Positions 44,761 to 53,373 of a DNA stretch of 64,000 bases are shown here, piece by piece. The stretch is from the NCBI RefSeq assembly GCF_003289625.1, contig NZ_QMBN01000002.1:704610-768609 (forward strand), given 5' to 3'. Every line of letters begins with the position of its first letter. Positions within the stretch are counted from its first letter, which is position 1. This DNA is from Microbacterium sp. SMR1 (GTDB lineage Bacteria; Actinomycetota; Actinomycetes; Actinomycetales; Microbacteriaceae). A program made the position numbers and the translations under genes. The notes below the pieces were generated by a model. It had not been told where the DNA came from. It did not search any database and saw only the letters and a list, made by a program, of their open reading frames with translations.

Positions 44761-45674
44761 AAGCGACAGTCGCCGGAGCCCCGGTGAGCTTCGGGGTGTT
44801 CGAACTGACGCCCGACGGTGCCGAGACGGTCAGCGCCGACGAGATGCTCGGGGCCCTCGTCGAGACGGGGTACGACGGCGTCGACCTCGGACCGGCCGGA
44901 TTCCTCGGTGAGGGCGAGGCGCTCGCCGCACGACTCCGCCGGTTCGGCCTGGGCCTCGCCGGCGGTTGGGTGCAGCTGCCGTTCTCGGACGACGCGGCAT
45001 TCGCCGCAGCCCTTCCCGAGCTCGAGTCGGCCCTGCGCAGCTTCGTCGCCGCGGCTGACGCCGTGGGCGGCCGGCCGCCGCTGCCGACGCTCGCCGACGA
45101 CGGCTCGGCCGCCCGCCGCGCGGCGCCCGGGCGCGGCGCCGAGGTCGACCGGCTCGACGACGCCGGCTGGGACCGCCTCGCGCGCAACGCCGAGCGCGCC
45201 GTCGCGCTCGTCCGGGCCGCGGGGCTCGAGCCGACCTTCCACCACCACGCCGGCACGTTCGTCGAGTCGCCGGACGAGATCGACCGTTTCCTCGGGCGGG
45301 TCGACATCGACCTGACCCTCGACACGGGGCACCTCGCCCTCGGCGGCGGCGACCCTGTTGATGCGGTACGCCGCTGGGGCGACCGCATCAACCACCTGCA
45401 CCTGAAGGACGTCGACCTCGGCCGGCTGCGCTCGGTCGTCGCAGCGGGCGGGGGGATGCGCGAGGTCTGGTCATCGGGCGTCTTCGTCGCTTTCGGACAG
45501 GGCGATCTCGATGTCGCCCCGGTCATGGCGGCGATGGCCGAGCGCGACTTCGACGGCTGGATCGTCGTGGAGCAGGACGTCCTGAACGGCCCCGAGACCG
45601 CGATCGACGCCTTCCTGCGCGAGCGCACCGCCGACCAGCAGACCAACCGCGACGCCCTGCGCGCCTGGCTGTGA
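44757..45674 (+). CDS. iolE: Inosose dehydratase-like sugar isomerase/epimerase (TIM barrel)
   Basis: A 305-residue xylose-isomerase-like TIM barrel. Metal-site residues are suggested by FHHHAGTFVE, LTLDTGHLALGGG and HLHLKDVDL, matching IolE, which dehydrates 2-inosose. VSFGVFELTPDG near the N-terminus is an IolE hallmark. Position between iolD and iolG supports the assignment. Sequence divergence from Bacillus IolE means that a related 2-keto-inositol role is possible. Confidence 0.87.
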   Translation: MKATVAGAPVSFGVFELTPDGAETVSADEMLGALVETGYDGVDLGPAGFLGEGEALAARLRRFGLGLAGGWVQLPFSDDAAFAAALPELESALRSFVAAADAVGGRPPLPTLADDGSAARRAAPGRGAEVDRLDDAGWDRLARNAERAVALVRAAGLEPTFHHHAGTFVESPDEIDRFLGRVDIDLTLDTGHLALGGGDPVDAVRRWGDRINHLHLKDVDLGRLRSVVAAGGGMREVWSSGVFVAFGQGDLDVAPVMAAMAERDFDGWIVVEQDVLNGPETAIDAFLRERTADQQTNRDALRAWL

Positions 45675-45696
45675 CCCACGACAGACGGAGAGAACC

Positions 45697-46707
45697 GTGA
45701 CCCCTTCCCCCATCCGCTTCGGACTCATCGGCACCGGCCGCATCGGCCAGGTCCACGCCGTCAACATCGCCGCGTCGCCCGACACCACGCTGTCGTGGGT
45801 CGCCGACCCGTTCATCGCCGGTGCCACGGGCGTCACCGACCGCTTCGGCGGCCGCGCGACGGAGTCCGCCGACGAGCTGCTCGCCTCGGGTGAGGTGGAC
45901 GCGGTGATCATCGCGTCTCCCACTCCCACGCACGTCGACCTCATCGCGGCGGCCCTGGACCGCGGCATCCCCGTGCTGTGCGAGAAGCCGATCGATCTCG
46001 ACCTGGCCCGTGTCGACGCCCTCCGGCCGCGCGTCGCCGCGAGCGGGGTGCCGGTGGCCCTCGGGTTCAACCGCCGCTTCGATCCGGCGTTCGCGGAGGT
46101 GCACGCGCGGGTCGGCGCCGGCGAGGTGGGCGAACTCGAGCAGCTCACGATCATCAGCCGTGACCCCGCCGCGCCGCCCGCGTCGTACATCGCGGTCTCG
46201 GGCGGCATCTTCCGCGACATGACGATCCACGACTTCGACATGGCGCGCTTCTTCGTGTCGGACATCGTCGAGGTCTCGGCGACGGCGACGACGACGTTCG
46301 ACGACGGCGCCCGTGAGCACGGCGATGTCGACACCGCGGTGACGGTGCTGCGCGCGGCATCCGGCGCGATCGTCACGATCATCAACTCGCGCCACAGCGC
46401 GAGCGGCTACGACCAGCGCCTGGAGGCCTTCGGCGCGCGCGGTTCGCTGCAGGTGGCGAACGCCGGCACGAGTCTCGTCAGCGCGTCGACGGCGACGAGC
46501 GTCGAGGCGCGTCCGCCGTACCAGGACTTCTTCCTCGAGCGTTACGCCGCGTCGTACGCCGCCGAGCTCGCGGAGTTCGTCAAGTCCGTTCGCGGCGAGG
46601 CGTCGACGAGCCCCACGTTCGAGGACGGTCGCGCCGCCCTCGTGCTCGCCGACGCCGCGCAGCGTTCGCTCGTCGAGCGCGCGGCCGTCGCCGTCTCGTT
46701 CGACTGA
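45697..46707 (+). CDS. iolG: Inositol 2-dehydrogenase (Gfo/Idh/MocA family)
   Basis: A 336-residue NAD-dependent dehydrogenase, the first chemical step of inositol breakdown. Rossmann motif GLIGTGRIGQVH is at 8-19, the catalytic lysine is in CEKPIDLD, and the substrate helix reads GGIFRDMTIHDFDMARF, the standard IolG form. GGAGAG precedes the GTG start. It is the last gene of the operon. No iolH or major-facilitator inositol transporter is in the window. Confidence 0.9.
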   Translation: MTPSPIRFGLIGTGRIGQVHAVNIAASPDTTLSWVADPFIAGATGVTDRFGGRATESADELLASGEVDAVIIASPTPTHVDLIAAALDRGIPVLCEKPIDLDLARVDALRPRVAASGVPVALGFNRRFDPAFAEVHARVGAGEVGELEQLTIISRDPAAPPASYIAVSGGIFRDMTIHDFDMARFFVSDIVEVSATATTTFDDGAREHGDVDTAVTVLRAASGAIVTIINSRHSASGYDQRLEAFGARGSLQVANAGTSLVSASTATSVEARPPYQDFFLERYAASYAAELAEFVKSVRGEASTSPTFEDGRAALVLADAAQRSLVERAAVAVSFD

Positions 46708-46749
46708 CGCGCGACCGCCCGCCCGGATCGGGTCAGCCGACTGCGTCAG
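46704..46749. terminator. Imperfect convergent hairpin after iolG
   Basis: CTGACGC (46704-46710) and GCGTCAG (46743-46749) are complementary and an inner CCCG/CGGG stem lies at 46722-46732. It spans both stop codons of the convergent iolG and heparinase-like genes. Confidence 0.45.
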
Positions 46750-48458
46750 CGGATGCGGCGCAGCCGCACCTCGGCGCGGCCGGGCGTCGTGCCGGTGAGG
46801 TAGACGCGCGGCCCGCCGAGGGCATCGGTGCCGCCCAGGTACGTGTAGTCCTCACCCGGGAGGTAGCCGGCGGCTCCGGGCACCCCGCGGTCGACATCGG
46901 CCGCGATGCCGAACTCGATCGCCTCGTCACCGACGCGGTAGCGCGCGGTGCCCGCGCCCAGGACGCCGGTTCCGTCGGGTGCCAGGTCGAGGCCCTCGAA
47001 GGCTCCGCCGGGCCGGAAGGCGAGTTCCAGGCTCCACGTGCAGAGCGGCCCCTCGGTATCGATCACGAGGTCGGTGCCGGTCTCGGAGGGGCGCACCGCG
47101 ATGCGGGTGTGCAGGGCGACCTCGTCGCGGGGGCGGACGTCGAACGACATCGCCGCCGAGAACCGCCCTTCGTCCACGAGTCGGTAGTCGCCGTCCGCGC
47201 GGTGGAGATCGGTGTCGAGGGGGCCGAAGTAGGCGGGGGAGAGCCGCTCCTCGAGGACGAACTCGTCATCGGAGACGGTCAGGGAGTCGGCGCGGAACGG
47301 GCCGAGGCCGAAGAAGTGGCGCGACAGGCGCGCCGACTCGAGCACGGCCGCGCCCGCGAACAGGCGCAGGAACGTCGGGTTCGTCGCGAGACCCGAGCGG
47401 ATGCGGCCTGCCGCGGCATAGTCCGAACCGCCGAACACCGTGATCGCGCGCTCGGGCGTGCGATCGATGACGAGTCCGGACGACGGCCACGTGCTCCGCA
47501 TCCGCGCCGCGGGGACCGCAGCGTCGGGGAGCGGCCCCGCGATGGCCGGGTGCAGCAGCACGTCGGCCAATGCGGTCTGGGGGTCGATGACCGGCTCGGA
47601 TGCTGCGACCCGCGCTGCCCACGCGAGATCGGCGCGACCGGTCTCGATCGCGAGCCGCCGGTAGAGCGTCGCGAAGGGGGCGAGCGGGAACCGCGTCTCG
47701 CGCTGGTCCTGCCGGCGGGAGTGCACGGTCTCGACCGATCCGTCGGGCTGGATGAGACCGAGCGTCGACGCGAGATTCCGCTCGACGACGGCGCGCAGGT
47801 CGGGCAGGCCGAGGATGTCGGCGACGGCCAGCAGCGACGGGTTCGAGACGTAGACGGCGTAGTTCGCGCTGCGCTCGGAGTACTGCCCGTCGGGAGCGAT
47901 GTCGATGCCCTCGGCGAGCCAGCACCGGGCGCGCTCGACCAGCCGTTCGTCGGGCCGGTGCCGGTGCAGGCGGGCGAGCGCCGCCGTGAGCTCCCACCGG
48001 TGGTTCGGGGTGTGCACGCCGCCGGCGAGCATCGCGGGCGCCGCGCGGTCGGCGATAGCTCCCAGCGTGGTGCCGAGGGCGCTCAGCCGATCGTCACCCG
48101 AACGGCGGATGAGCTCGAGGATGTCGCCGACGTCGTTGATGGTGAAGCCGCTGTCGGGTGGCGACTCGACGTTGTCGCCGCCGAGGAACAGCCCCGTCGG
48201 CGACTGCAACTCGGCGAGGACCGAGGCGTACCGCTCCGCGAGTGCCAGAGCTGCCGGGTCTCCGGCGAACGCCGAGGACGGGGAGAGGTAGACGGCCACC
48301 AGGAGCTTCGCGCGTCGCATGGACTCCCGGTGCGGACCGAGCGGCGCCTCGGCGACGTCGACCGGGGTGTCCATGAGTGCGGCGGCCGCAGCGTCGGCGG
48401 CGGCCACGACGTCGCTCAGGAACGTGTCGGCCGGAAAGGCGTCGGTGTCGCGGGTCAT
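46746..48458 (-). CDS. Heparinase II/III-like (alpha/alpha toroid plus beta-sandwich) protein
   Basis: A 570-residue protein without signal peptide. The N-terminal half (about 40-330) is helical, as in (alpha/alpha) toroids, with GVHTPNHRWELTAALARLH and GQYSERSANYAVYVSNPS. The C-terminal half is beta-rich, ending YLPGEDYTYLGGTDALGG. The ERSANYAVY region resembles the Tyr/Asn-bearing loop of heparinase II/III-like polysaccharide lyases, but I cannot assign an activity. ATG 48458 overlaps the GH38 stop by 4 bp; an upstream extension of the frame lies in that gene. It is the last gene of the mannosidase importer operon and may be an intracellular lyase or hydrolase on uronate-containing glycans. 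Confidence 0.65.
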   Translation of the reverse strand: MTRDTDAFPADTFLSDVVAAADAAAAALMDTPVDVAEAPLGPHRESMRRAKLLVAVYLSPSSAFAGDPAALALAERYASVLAELQSPTGLFLGGDNVESPPDSGFTINDVGDILELIRRSGDDRLSALGTTLGAIADRAAPAMLAGGVHTPNHRWELTAALARLHRHRPDERLVERARCWLAEGIDIAPDGQYSERSANYAVYVSNPSLLAVADILGLPDLRAVVERNLASTLGLIQPDGSVETVHSRRQDQRETRFPLAPFATLYRRLAIETGRADLAWAARVAASEPVIDPQTALADVLLHPAIAGPLPDAAVPAARMRSTWPSSGLVIDRTPERAITVFGGSDYAAAGRIRSGLATNPTFLRLFAGAAVLESARLSRHFFGLGPFRADSLTVSDDEFVLEERLSPAYFGPLDTDLHRADGDYRLVDEGRFSAAMSFDVRPRDEVALHTRIAVRPSETGTDLVIDTEGPLCTWSLELAFRPGGAFEGLDLAPDGTGVLGAGTARYRVGDEAIEFGIAADVDRGVPGAAGYLPGEDYTYLGGTDALGGPRVYLTGTTPGRAEVRLRRIR

Positions 48459-51400
48459 TCGGTCTCCGGGGTGAGCAGGCGGGCGCGCAGGGTCACGACC
48501 TCGAAGGCACGGAGGTCCAGGACGACCGTTCGATCGTCCGTCAGCGTGGCGGCATCCGCTCGGCCGCCTCCGGCGGTCTCGACGAGGTCGCACACCTCCA
48601 GCGACGAGACGGGCACGTCGAAGCGGAGGGTGTTCGAGCGCCGCGCGCCGCGCTGCTCGAACACGCGCACGATGAGGTCGCCGCTGCCGTCCGCGGCGAG
48701 CTTGACGGCGGAGACGACGACGTCGGCCCCGTTGCTCGCGACGAGCGGCGCGACCGGGCCCGAACCGTCGACCTCGCGCAGCGGTGAGCCGACGATCGTG
48801 CCCCAGCGGGCGGCGTCCGTGGTCGTCTCGGCCGGCGCGAACACCGAGACGAACTCGTGCGCGCCCTGGTCGGCATCCGGATCGGGGAAGGTGGGGGCAC
48901 GCAGCAGCGATTGCCGCACGGTCGTCACGGTTCCGTGATCATCCGTCGTCCGGGTCGCGTCGTGCCCGTACAGGCCGTCATTGACGATCGCCGCTCCCGT
49001 GCCGGGCTCGGCGACGTGCACCCACCGGTGCGCGCAGACCTCGTAGCGCGCGGCATCCCACGAGGTGTTGGTGTGCAGCGGGCGGCGCACGTGCCCGAAC
49101 TGCGTCTCGTAGGCGGCGTCCGGCGCGTGCACCGCGACGGGGAAGGCGAGCTTGAGCAGGCGGTGCCGTTCGTGCCAGTCGACCCGGGTGCGGATGCGCA
49201 CGGCGCCGCCGGCCGGGTGGAGGTCGATCCACTGCTCCACCTGTCCGTGGGCGAGGGGGTGGACGACGTGCACGGCCCCGGTCTCGGTGAGCCGGGCCGT
49301 GCCGCCGTCGACGTCGGTCGTCGCGAGCCGGTACGAGGCGTCGAGCTCCCAGGCGTCCCACTTGGCGGGAGCGTCGACGTGCAGCTGGAGCAGCCCGCCC
49401 CGGTGTCCCACCGGGATGAGCTCGCGACCATCCGGCAGCGCACGGACGCTGCGCAGCGTGCCGTCGGGACCGACGAGGACGTCGATGCTGTCGGAGCGCA
49501 GCCGGAAACCGTCCGCGACCGGTTCGGAGGAGAACGGCGTCGCCTCGGGCGCGGGTCCGGAGGACCCGGGAGCGATCGATCCGACGGGCGCCGACGCGGG
49601 GTTGAGCGCGAGCCGCGTCGATCCCGAGCCCGCCAGCGCGGCGATCGCCGCCGCGATGATCGCCTCCAGACGCTCGGTCGTCTCGGCGTGCGAACGCTCG
49701 GCTTCGCGGTGGACCCACGCGATCGCGCTGCCGGGCAGGATGTCGTGGAACTGCAGCAGCAGCACCTCCCGCCAGAGCTCGTCGAGCTCGTCGGCGGGGT
49801 AGGGGATGCCGCGCCGGATGTGAGCTGCGGTGCTCCACTGCTCCGCCTCGACGAGGAGGGCCTCGTTGCGCCGGTTGCCGCGCTTGGTCCGCATCTGCGA
49901 CGTATAGATGCCGCGATGGAACTGCAGGTACATCTCGCCCGCCCAGACGGGCGGGTCGGCCGGCTCGTCGGCGGCCTCGACGAAGAACTCGCGCGGAGTG
50001 CCGAACGCGACCGTGGGCGACCCTTCGAGATCGGCCTGGAGACGCGCGTCGGCCATCATCTCGCGGGTCGGGCCGCCGCCGCCGTCGCCGTATCCGAACG
50101 GCATCAGCGATCGCGTGCTCGCGGCGTGATCGGCGAAGTTGCGCACGCTGCGGGCGAGCTCGGTCGGACGCATGTCGCCGCTGTAGGTGTTGTTCGGGGG
50201 GAAGTGCGTGAAGATCCGCGAACCGTCGAGGCCCTCCCACACGAAGGAGTGGTGGGGCATCGTGTCGCCGTCGTTCCAGCACATCTTCTGCGTGAAGAAC
50301 CAGCGCAGCCCGGCACCGCGCAGCAGTTGGGGGAGCGACGCGGGAAAGCCGAACGAGTCGGGCAGCCAGCCGACGTCGCTCCTGGCCCCGAAGTGCTCCT
50401 CGAAGAACCTCGTGCCGTAGAGCAGCTGGCGCGCGAGCGATTCGCCGGAGGGCATGTTGACGTCGGACTCGACCCACATGTTGCCGACCGGGATGAACCG
50501 GCCCTCGGCCACCCGCTCGGCGACGCGGGCGAACAGCTCGGGGTCGCTGTGCCGCACCCAGTCGAAGTGCTGCGCCGAGGAGCTCACGAACACCGCATCG
50601 GGGTCGGCGGACATGAGGTCGAGCACGTTGGCGAAGGTCCGGGTGACCTTCCGCACCGTCTCGCGCGTCGGCCACAGCCAGGCCGAATCGATGTGCGCGT
50701 GTCCCGTCGCCGTGATGCGGTGGGCGGATGCCGCGGCCGGTGACGCCAGCAGCGGTGCGAGGATGCCGCGGGCCGCGCTCGCGCCGGCGGCCGGATCGTC
50801 CGGGTCGACCGCATAGAGCGCCCGCTCGAGGCCGTCGAGGATCCGGGCACGGCGCGGATCGGTCGCCGTGAGCTCGCGTGCGAGGCCGACCAGGACGATG
50901 ATCTCGCGACGCAGGCGTTCGACCGTCTCGTCGACGAGCCGCACCTCCATCGCCCCGAGGCGGTAGAGCGGGGCGGCTCCCGCGGTGGCCCTGTCGCCGA
51001 GCGCCGTCGGTGCGAACGCGAGCGGGCTGCGGAAGTCGTCGCCGCCGGAGAGGTCGGGGTTGGCGGCCGCCTCGACGGTGAACGAGAACTCCTCGCCCGG
51101 GCCGGTGTCGACGGGAACGTGATGGTTGCGCGGCTCGAGGCCCTTGACGACCGACCCCGCGCTCGTGCGCACCAGCCCCTCGCACTGGAACCCGGGCTTG
51201 GCCTGCGAGAACCCGAGGTCGAGCGAGAGCTCGATACGACCGTCGCGTCCGGCCCATTCGGCGGGCACCCGGCCCTCGACGAGGAGCCACGTCGTGCCCC
51301 ACGGCCGCCCCCAAAGGGAGCCGGGCTCGATCGGCACGAAAGCGGCATCCCGCTGCATCCGTGCGACCGGCACCGGCTCGCCCGCCAGGTCGCCCTCGTC

Positions 51401-51517
51401 GGGCACCTGCCAGGCCGACACCGTCACGGCGCGCCGATCGGCGACCACCCCGCGTGCGAGGTGGTCGCCGACGAACCGGTCGACGCGTTCGAGGATCAGG
51501 TCGTCCCGCGCGGGCAT
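48455..51517 (-). CDS. GH38 alpha-mannosidase
   Basis: A 1020-residue retaining zinc alpha-mannosidase. Zinc site in GHAHIDSAWLWP (H275 and D277 expected), nucleophile D387 in WLPDSFGFPASLPQ, and QFHDILPGSAI further on. The N-terminal GRPWGTTWLLVEG and the C-terminal Glyco_hydro_38C beta-domains are normal for the Ams1-like class. No signal peptide, so it acts on imported oligosaccharides. The ATG at 51517 shares one base with the permease stop (TGATG); the longer frame to 52261 lies antisense to nothing real and covers the permease. Plant N-glycan mannose is the likely substrate (inference). Confidence 0.9.
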   Translation of the reverse strand: MPARDDLILERVDRFVGDHLARGVVADRRAVTVSAWQVPDEGDLAGEPVPVARMQRDAAFVPIEPGSLWGRPWGTTWLLVEGRVPAEWAGRDGRIELSLDLGFSQAKPGFQCEGLVRTSAGSVVKGLEPRNHHVPVDTGPGEEFSFTVEAAANPDLSGGDDFRSPLAFAPTALGDRATAGAAPLYRLGAMEVRLVDETVERLRREIIVLVGLARELTATDPRRARILDGLERALYAVDPDDPAAGASAARGILAPLLASPAAASAHRITATGHAHIDSAWLWPTRETVRKVTRTFANVLDLMSADPDAVFVSSSAQHFDWVRHSDPELFARVAERVAEGRFIPVGNMWVESDVNMPSGESLARQLLYGTRFFEEHFGARSDVGWLPDSFGFPASLPQLLRGAGLRWFFTQKMCWNDGDTMPHHSFVWEGLDGSRIFTHFPPNNTYSGDMRPTELARSVRNFADHAASTRSLMPFGYGDGGGGPTREMMADARLQADLEGSPTVAFGTPREFFVEAADEPADPPVWAGEMYLQFHRGIYTSQMRTKRGNRRNEALLVEAEQWSTAAHIRRGIPYPADELDELWREVLLLQFHDILPGSAIAWVHREAERSHAETTERLEAIIAAAIAALAGSGSTRLALNPASAPVGSIAPGSSGPAPEATPFSSEPVADGFRLRSDSIDVLVGPDGTLRSVRALPDGRELIPVGHRGGLLQLHVDAPAKWDAWELDASYRLATTDVDGGTARLTETGAVHVVHPLAHGQVEQWIDLHPAGGAVRIRTRVDWHERHRLLKLAFPVAVHAPDAAYETQFGHVRRPLHTNTSWDAARYEVCAHRWVHVAEPGTGAAIVNDGLYGHDATRTTDDHGTVTTVRQSLLRAPTFPDPDADQGAHEFVSVFAPAETTTDAARWGTIVGSPLREVDGSGPVAPLVASNGADVVVSAVKLAADGSGDLIVRVFEQRGARRSNTLRFDVPVSSLEVCDLVETAGGGRADAATLTDDRTVVLDLRAFEVVTLRARLLTPETE

Positions 51518-52410
51518 CAGTCCTTCAGCCCCGCATTGATGTTCGACGACGTGATGTACCGCTGGAACACGAGGTACAGCGCGATCAGGGGGAGCATCGA
51601 GAGCACGGACGCCGACAGCAGGATCGTCCACTCGATGTTCTCCGCGCCGACGAGGGCGCGCAGGGCGATCTGCAGCGTGAACTGCTCCGGGTTGCCGAGG
51701 ATGATGAGCGGGAAGATGTAGTCGTTCCAGCGCCACTGGAACGACATGATCGCGAGGGTCAGCGCGATCGGGCGGGCCAGCGGCATCATGATGCGGAAGA
51801 AGATGCCGAACTCGCTCGCACCGTCGATGCGCGCCGCCTGCATGAGCTCGTCGGGGATCGTGATGAAGAACTGCCGGAACATGAACACGCCGGTGGGCGT
51901 GATGATCGAGGGGATGATCACACCCGCGAGCGAGTTGTAGAGCCCGAGGTCGCGGATGACGATGAACAGCGGGTTGAGAATGACCTCGCCGGGCAGCATC
52001 GTCATCGACAGGATGCAGAGCCCGAGCACGCTCAGCCACGGGTTCTTGTACTTCGCCAGGGCGTAGCCGGTCATCGCGCAGAGCGCGACGGTCAGGACGG
52101 TGGTGACCGTCGCCACGATCGCGGTGTTGAGGAAGTAGCGCGCGAAGTCGATGCGCTCGAGCGCCGCGGCATAGCCGTCGAGGGTCCACTCCCGCGGGAA
52201 GAACGACAGCGGGTAGCTGAACAGCTCGCTGCCGGGCTTGAACGACGACAGCAGGAACCACAGGAGCGGGAACAGCATGAGCACGGCGAGGACCCAGAGC
52301 ATCGTCGTGGGGACGATCGACTTGCGGATGCGGCCCTGCGTACGGCGACGGCGCTCGTAGCGCTTGGTCCGCTTGTCGTCGGGGACGGTGATGGCGTAGG
52401 TGGTCACCAT
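51517..52410 (-). CDS. CUT1 ABC transporter permease, MalG type
   Basis: A 297-residue permease. A basic tail (KRTKRYERRRRTQGRIRK) precedes about six helices; EAA loop LMQAARIDGASEFGIFF. It starts at ATG 52410, overlapping the upstream permease by 7 bp; a GTG at 52407 giving a 4-bp overlap is an equally plausible start. It directly precedes the GH38 gene. Confidence 0.9.
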   Translation of the reverse strand: MVTTYAITVPDDKRTKRYERRRRTQGRIRKSIVPTTMLWVLAVLMLFPLLWFLLSSFKPGSELFSYPLSFFPREWTLDGYAAALERIDFARYFLNTAIVATVTTVLTVALCAMTGYALAKYKNPWLSVLGLCILSMTMLPGEVILNPLFIVIRDLGLYNSLAGVIIPSIITPTGVFMFRQFFITIPDELMQAARIDGASEFGIFFRIMMPLARPIALTLAIMSFQWRWNDYIFPLIILGNPEQFTLQIALRALVGAENIEWTILLSASVLSMLPLIALYLVFQRYITSSNINAGLKD

Positions 52411-53351
52411 GCGTTGTTGCTCCTCCGGCTGATGCGCAGCTGGATCACCGCGATGATCATGAGGATCACCAGGAGGACCATGGATGCCGCGCTGGCGTAG
52501 CCGATCTCGGATTGCTTGAAGCCGGTCTCGTAGATGTACTGCACGATCAGACGGTTCTGGGTGCCCGGACCGCCGCCGTTGAGGGATTGGATGAGCGCGA
52601 ACTCCTTCATGTGCCCGAGGGTCGACAGGAGGATCACGAGCACCGAGGTCGGCGCGATCGACGGCAGGGTGATGTTGCGGAACCGCTGCCACCCGTTCGC
52701 ACCGTCGAGCTCCGCCGCCTCGTAGTACGACTTCGGCACGTTGTTGAGCGCGGCGACGAACAGGAGCATGTTGAAGGCCGCGCCGCCCCAGGAGGACGCC
52801 ACGATCACGACGAGCAGCGAGAGGTCGGCGTTCGACGACCACGGCACGCCCTCGCCGCCGAGGGCGCGGATGATGAAGTTCACGAAGCCGAAGCTCTCGC
52901 CGAACATCCAGCGCCAGATGACACCGGTGACGATGGGGGAGACGAGCCAGGGCAGGAAGAAGATGATGCGGGCTGCCGTCTTGCCGCGCGCCCACACCGC
53001 GTTGATGGCGACGGCCATCGCGAGCGAGAGCGCGTAGCTGAGGGGAACCGCGAAGAGGGTGAAGACGAAGGTCCGGGCCAGCGCGCCGTAGAAGCCCGGA
53101 TCGGTCATCAGCTCGACGTAGTTCGCGAGGCCGACGAACTCGGCGTCGCCCCAGCCGCGGAAGTCCGTCAGCGAGTACGAGAGCCCGAGCACACCCGGCC
53201 ACAGGAAGAACAGCGCGAACAGGGCGGCCGTCCCCACGGTGAACAGGAACGGCGCGAGCCGGTAGCGCCCGAAGACGCGCTTGCGAGGACGGGGCGCGCC
53301 GGGCGCCCCCGCCGTGGGGGCGGAGGCGTCCGGCGTGATGGTTGCAGTCAT
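52404..53351 (-). CDS. CUT1 ABC transporter permease, MalF type
   Basis: A 315-residue permease with a Pro/Ala-rich N-terminus and about six helices (FLFTVGTAALFALFFLWPGV is the first). EAA loop YYEAAELDGANGWQRF. GGGGAG precedes the ATG at 53351. It is 22 bp downstream of the binding-protein gene. Confidence 0.92.
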   Translation of the reverse strand: MTATITPDASAPTAGAPGAPRPRKRVFGRYRLAPFLFTVGTAALFALFFLWPGVLGLSYSLTDFRGWGDAEFVGLANYVELMTDPGFYGALARTFVFTLFAVPLSYALSLAMAVAINAVWARGKTAARIIFFLPWLVSPIVTGVIWRWMFGESFGFVNFIIRALGGEGVPWSSNADLSLLVVIVASSWGGAAFNMLLFVAALNNVPKSYYEAAELDGANGWQRFRNITLPSIAPTSVLVILLSTLGHMKEFALIQSLNGGGPGTQNRLIVQYIYETGFKQSEIGYASAASMVLLVILMIIAVIQLRISRRSNNAW

Positions 53352-53373
53352 GCGATGGGCTCCCCTGGGGAGG

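Noticed and set aside
51518..52261. Upstream extension of the GH38 frame over the MalG permease
   Set aside because: It is an Arg/Ala/His-rich shadow of the permease gene in another frame; GH38 similarity begins at 51517, next to the permease stop.
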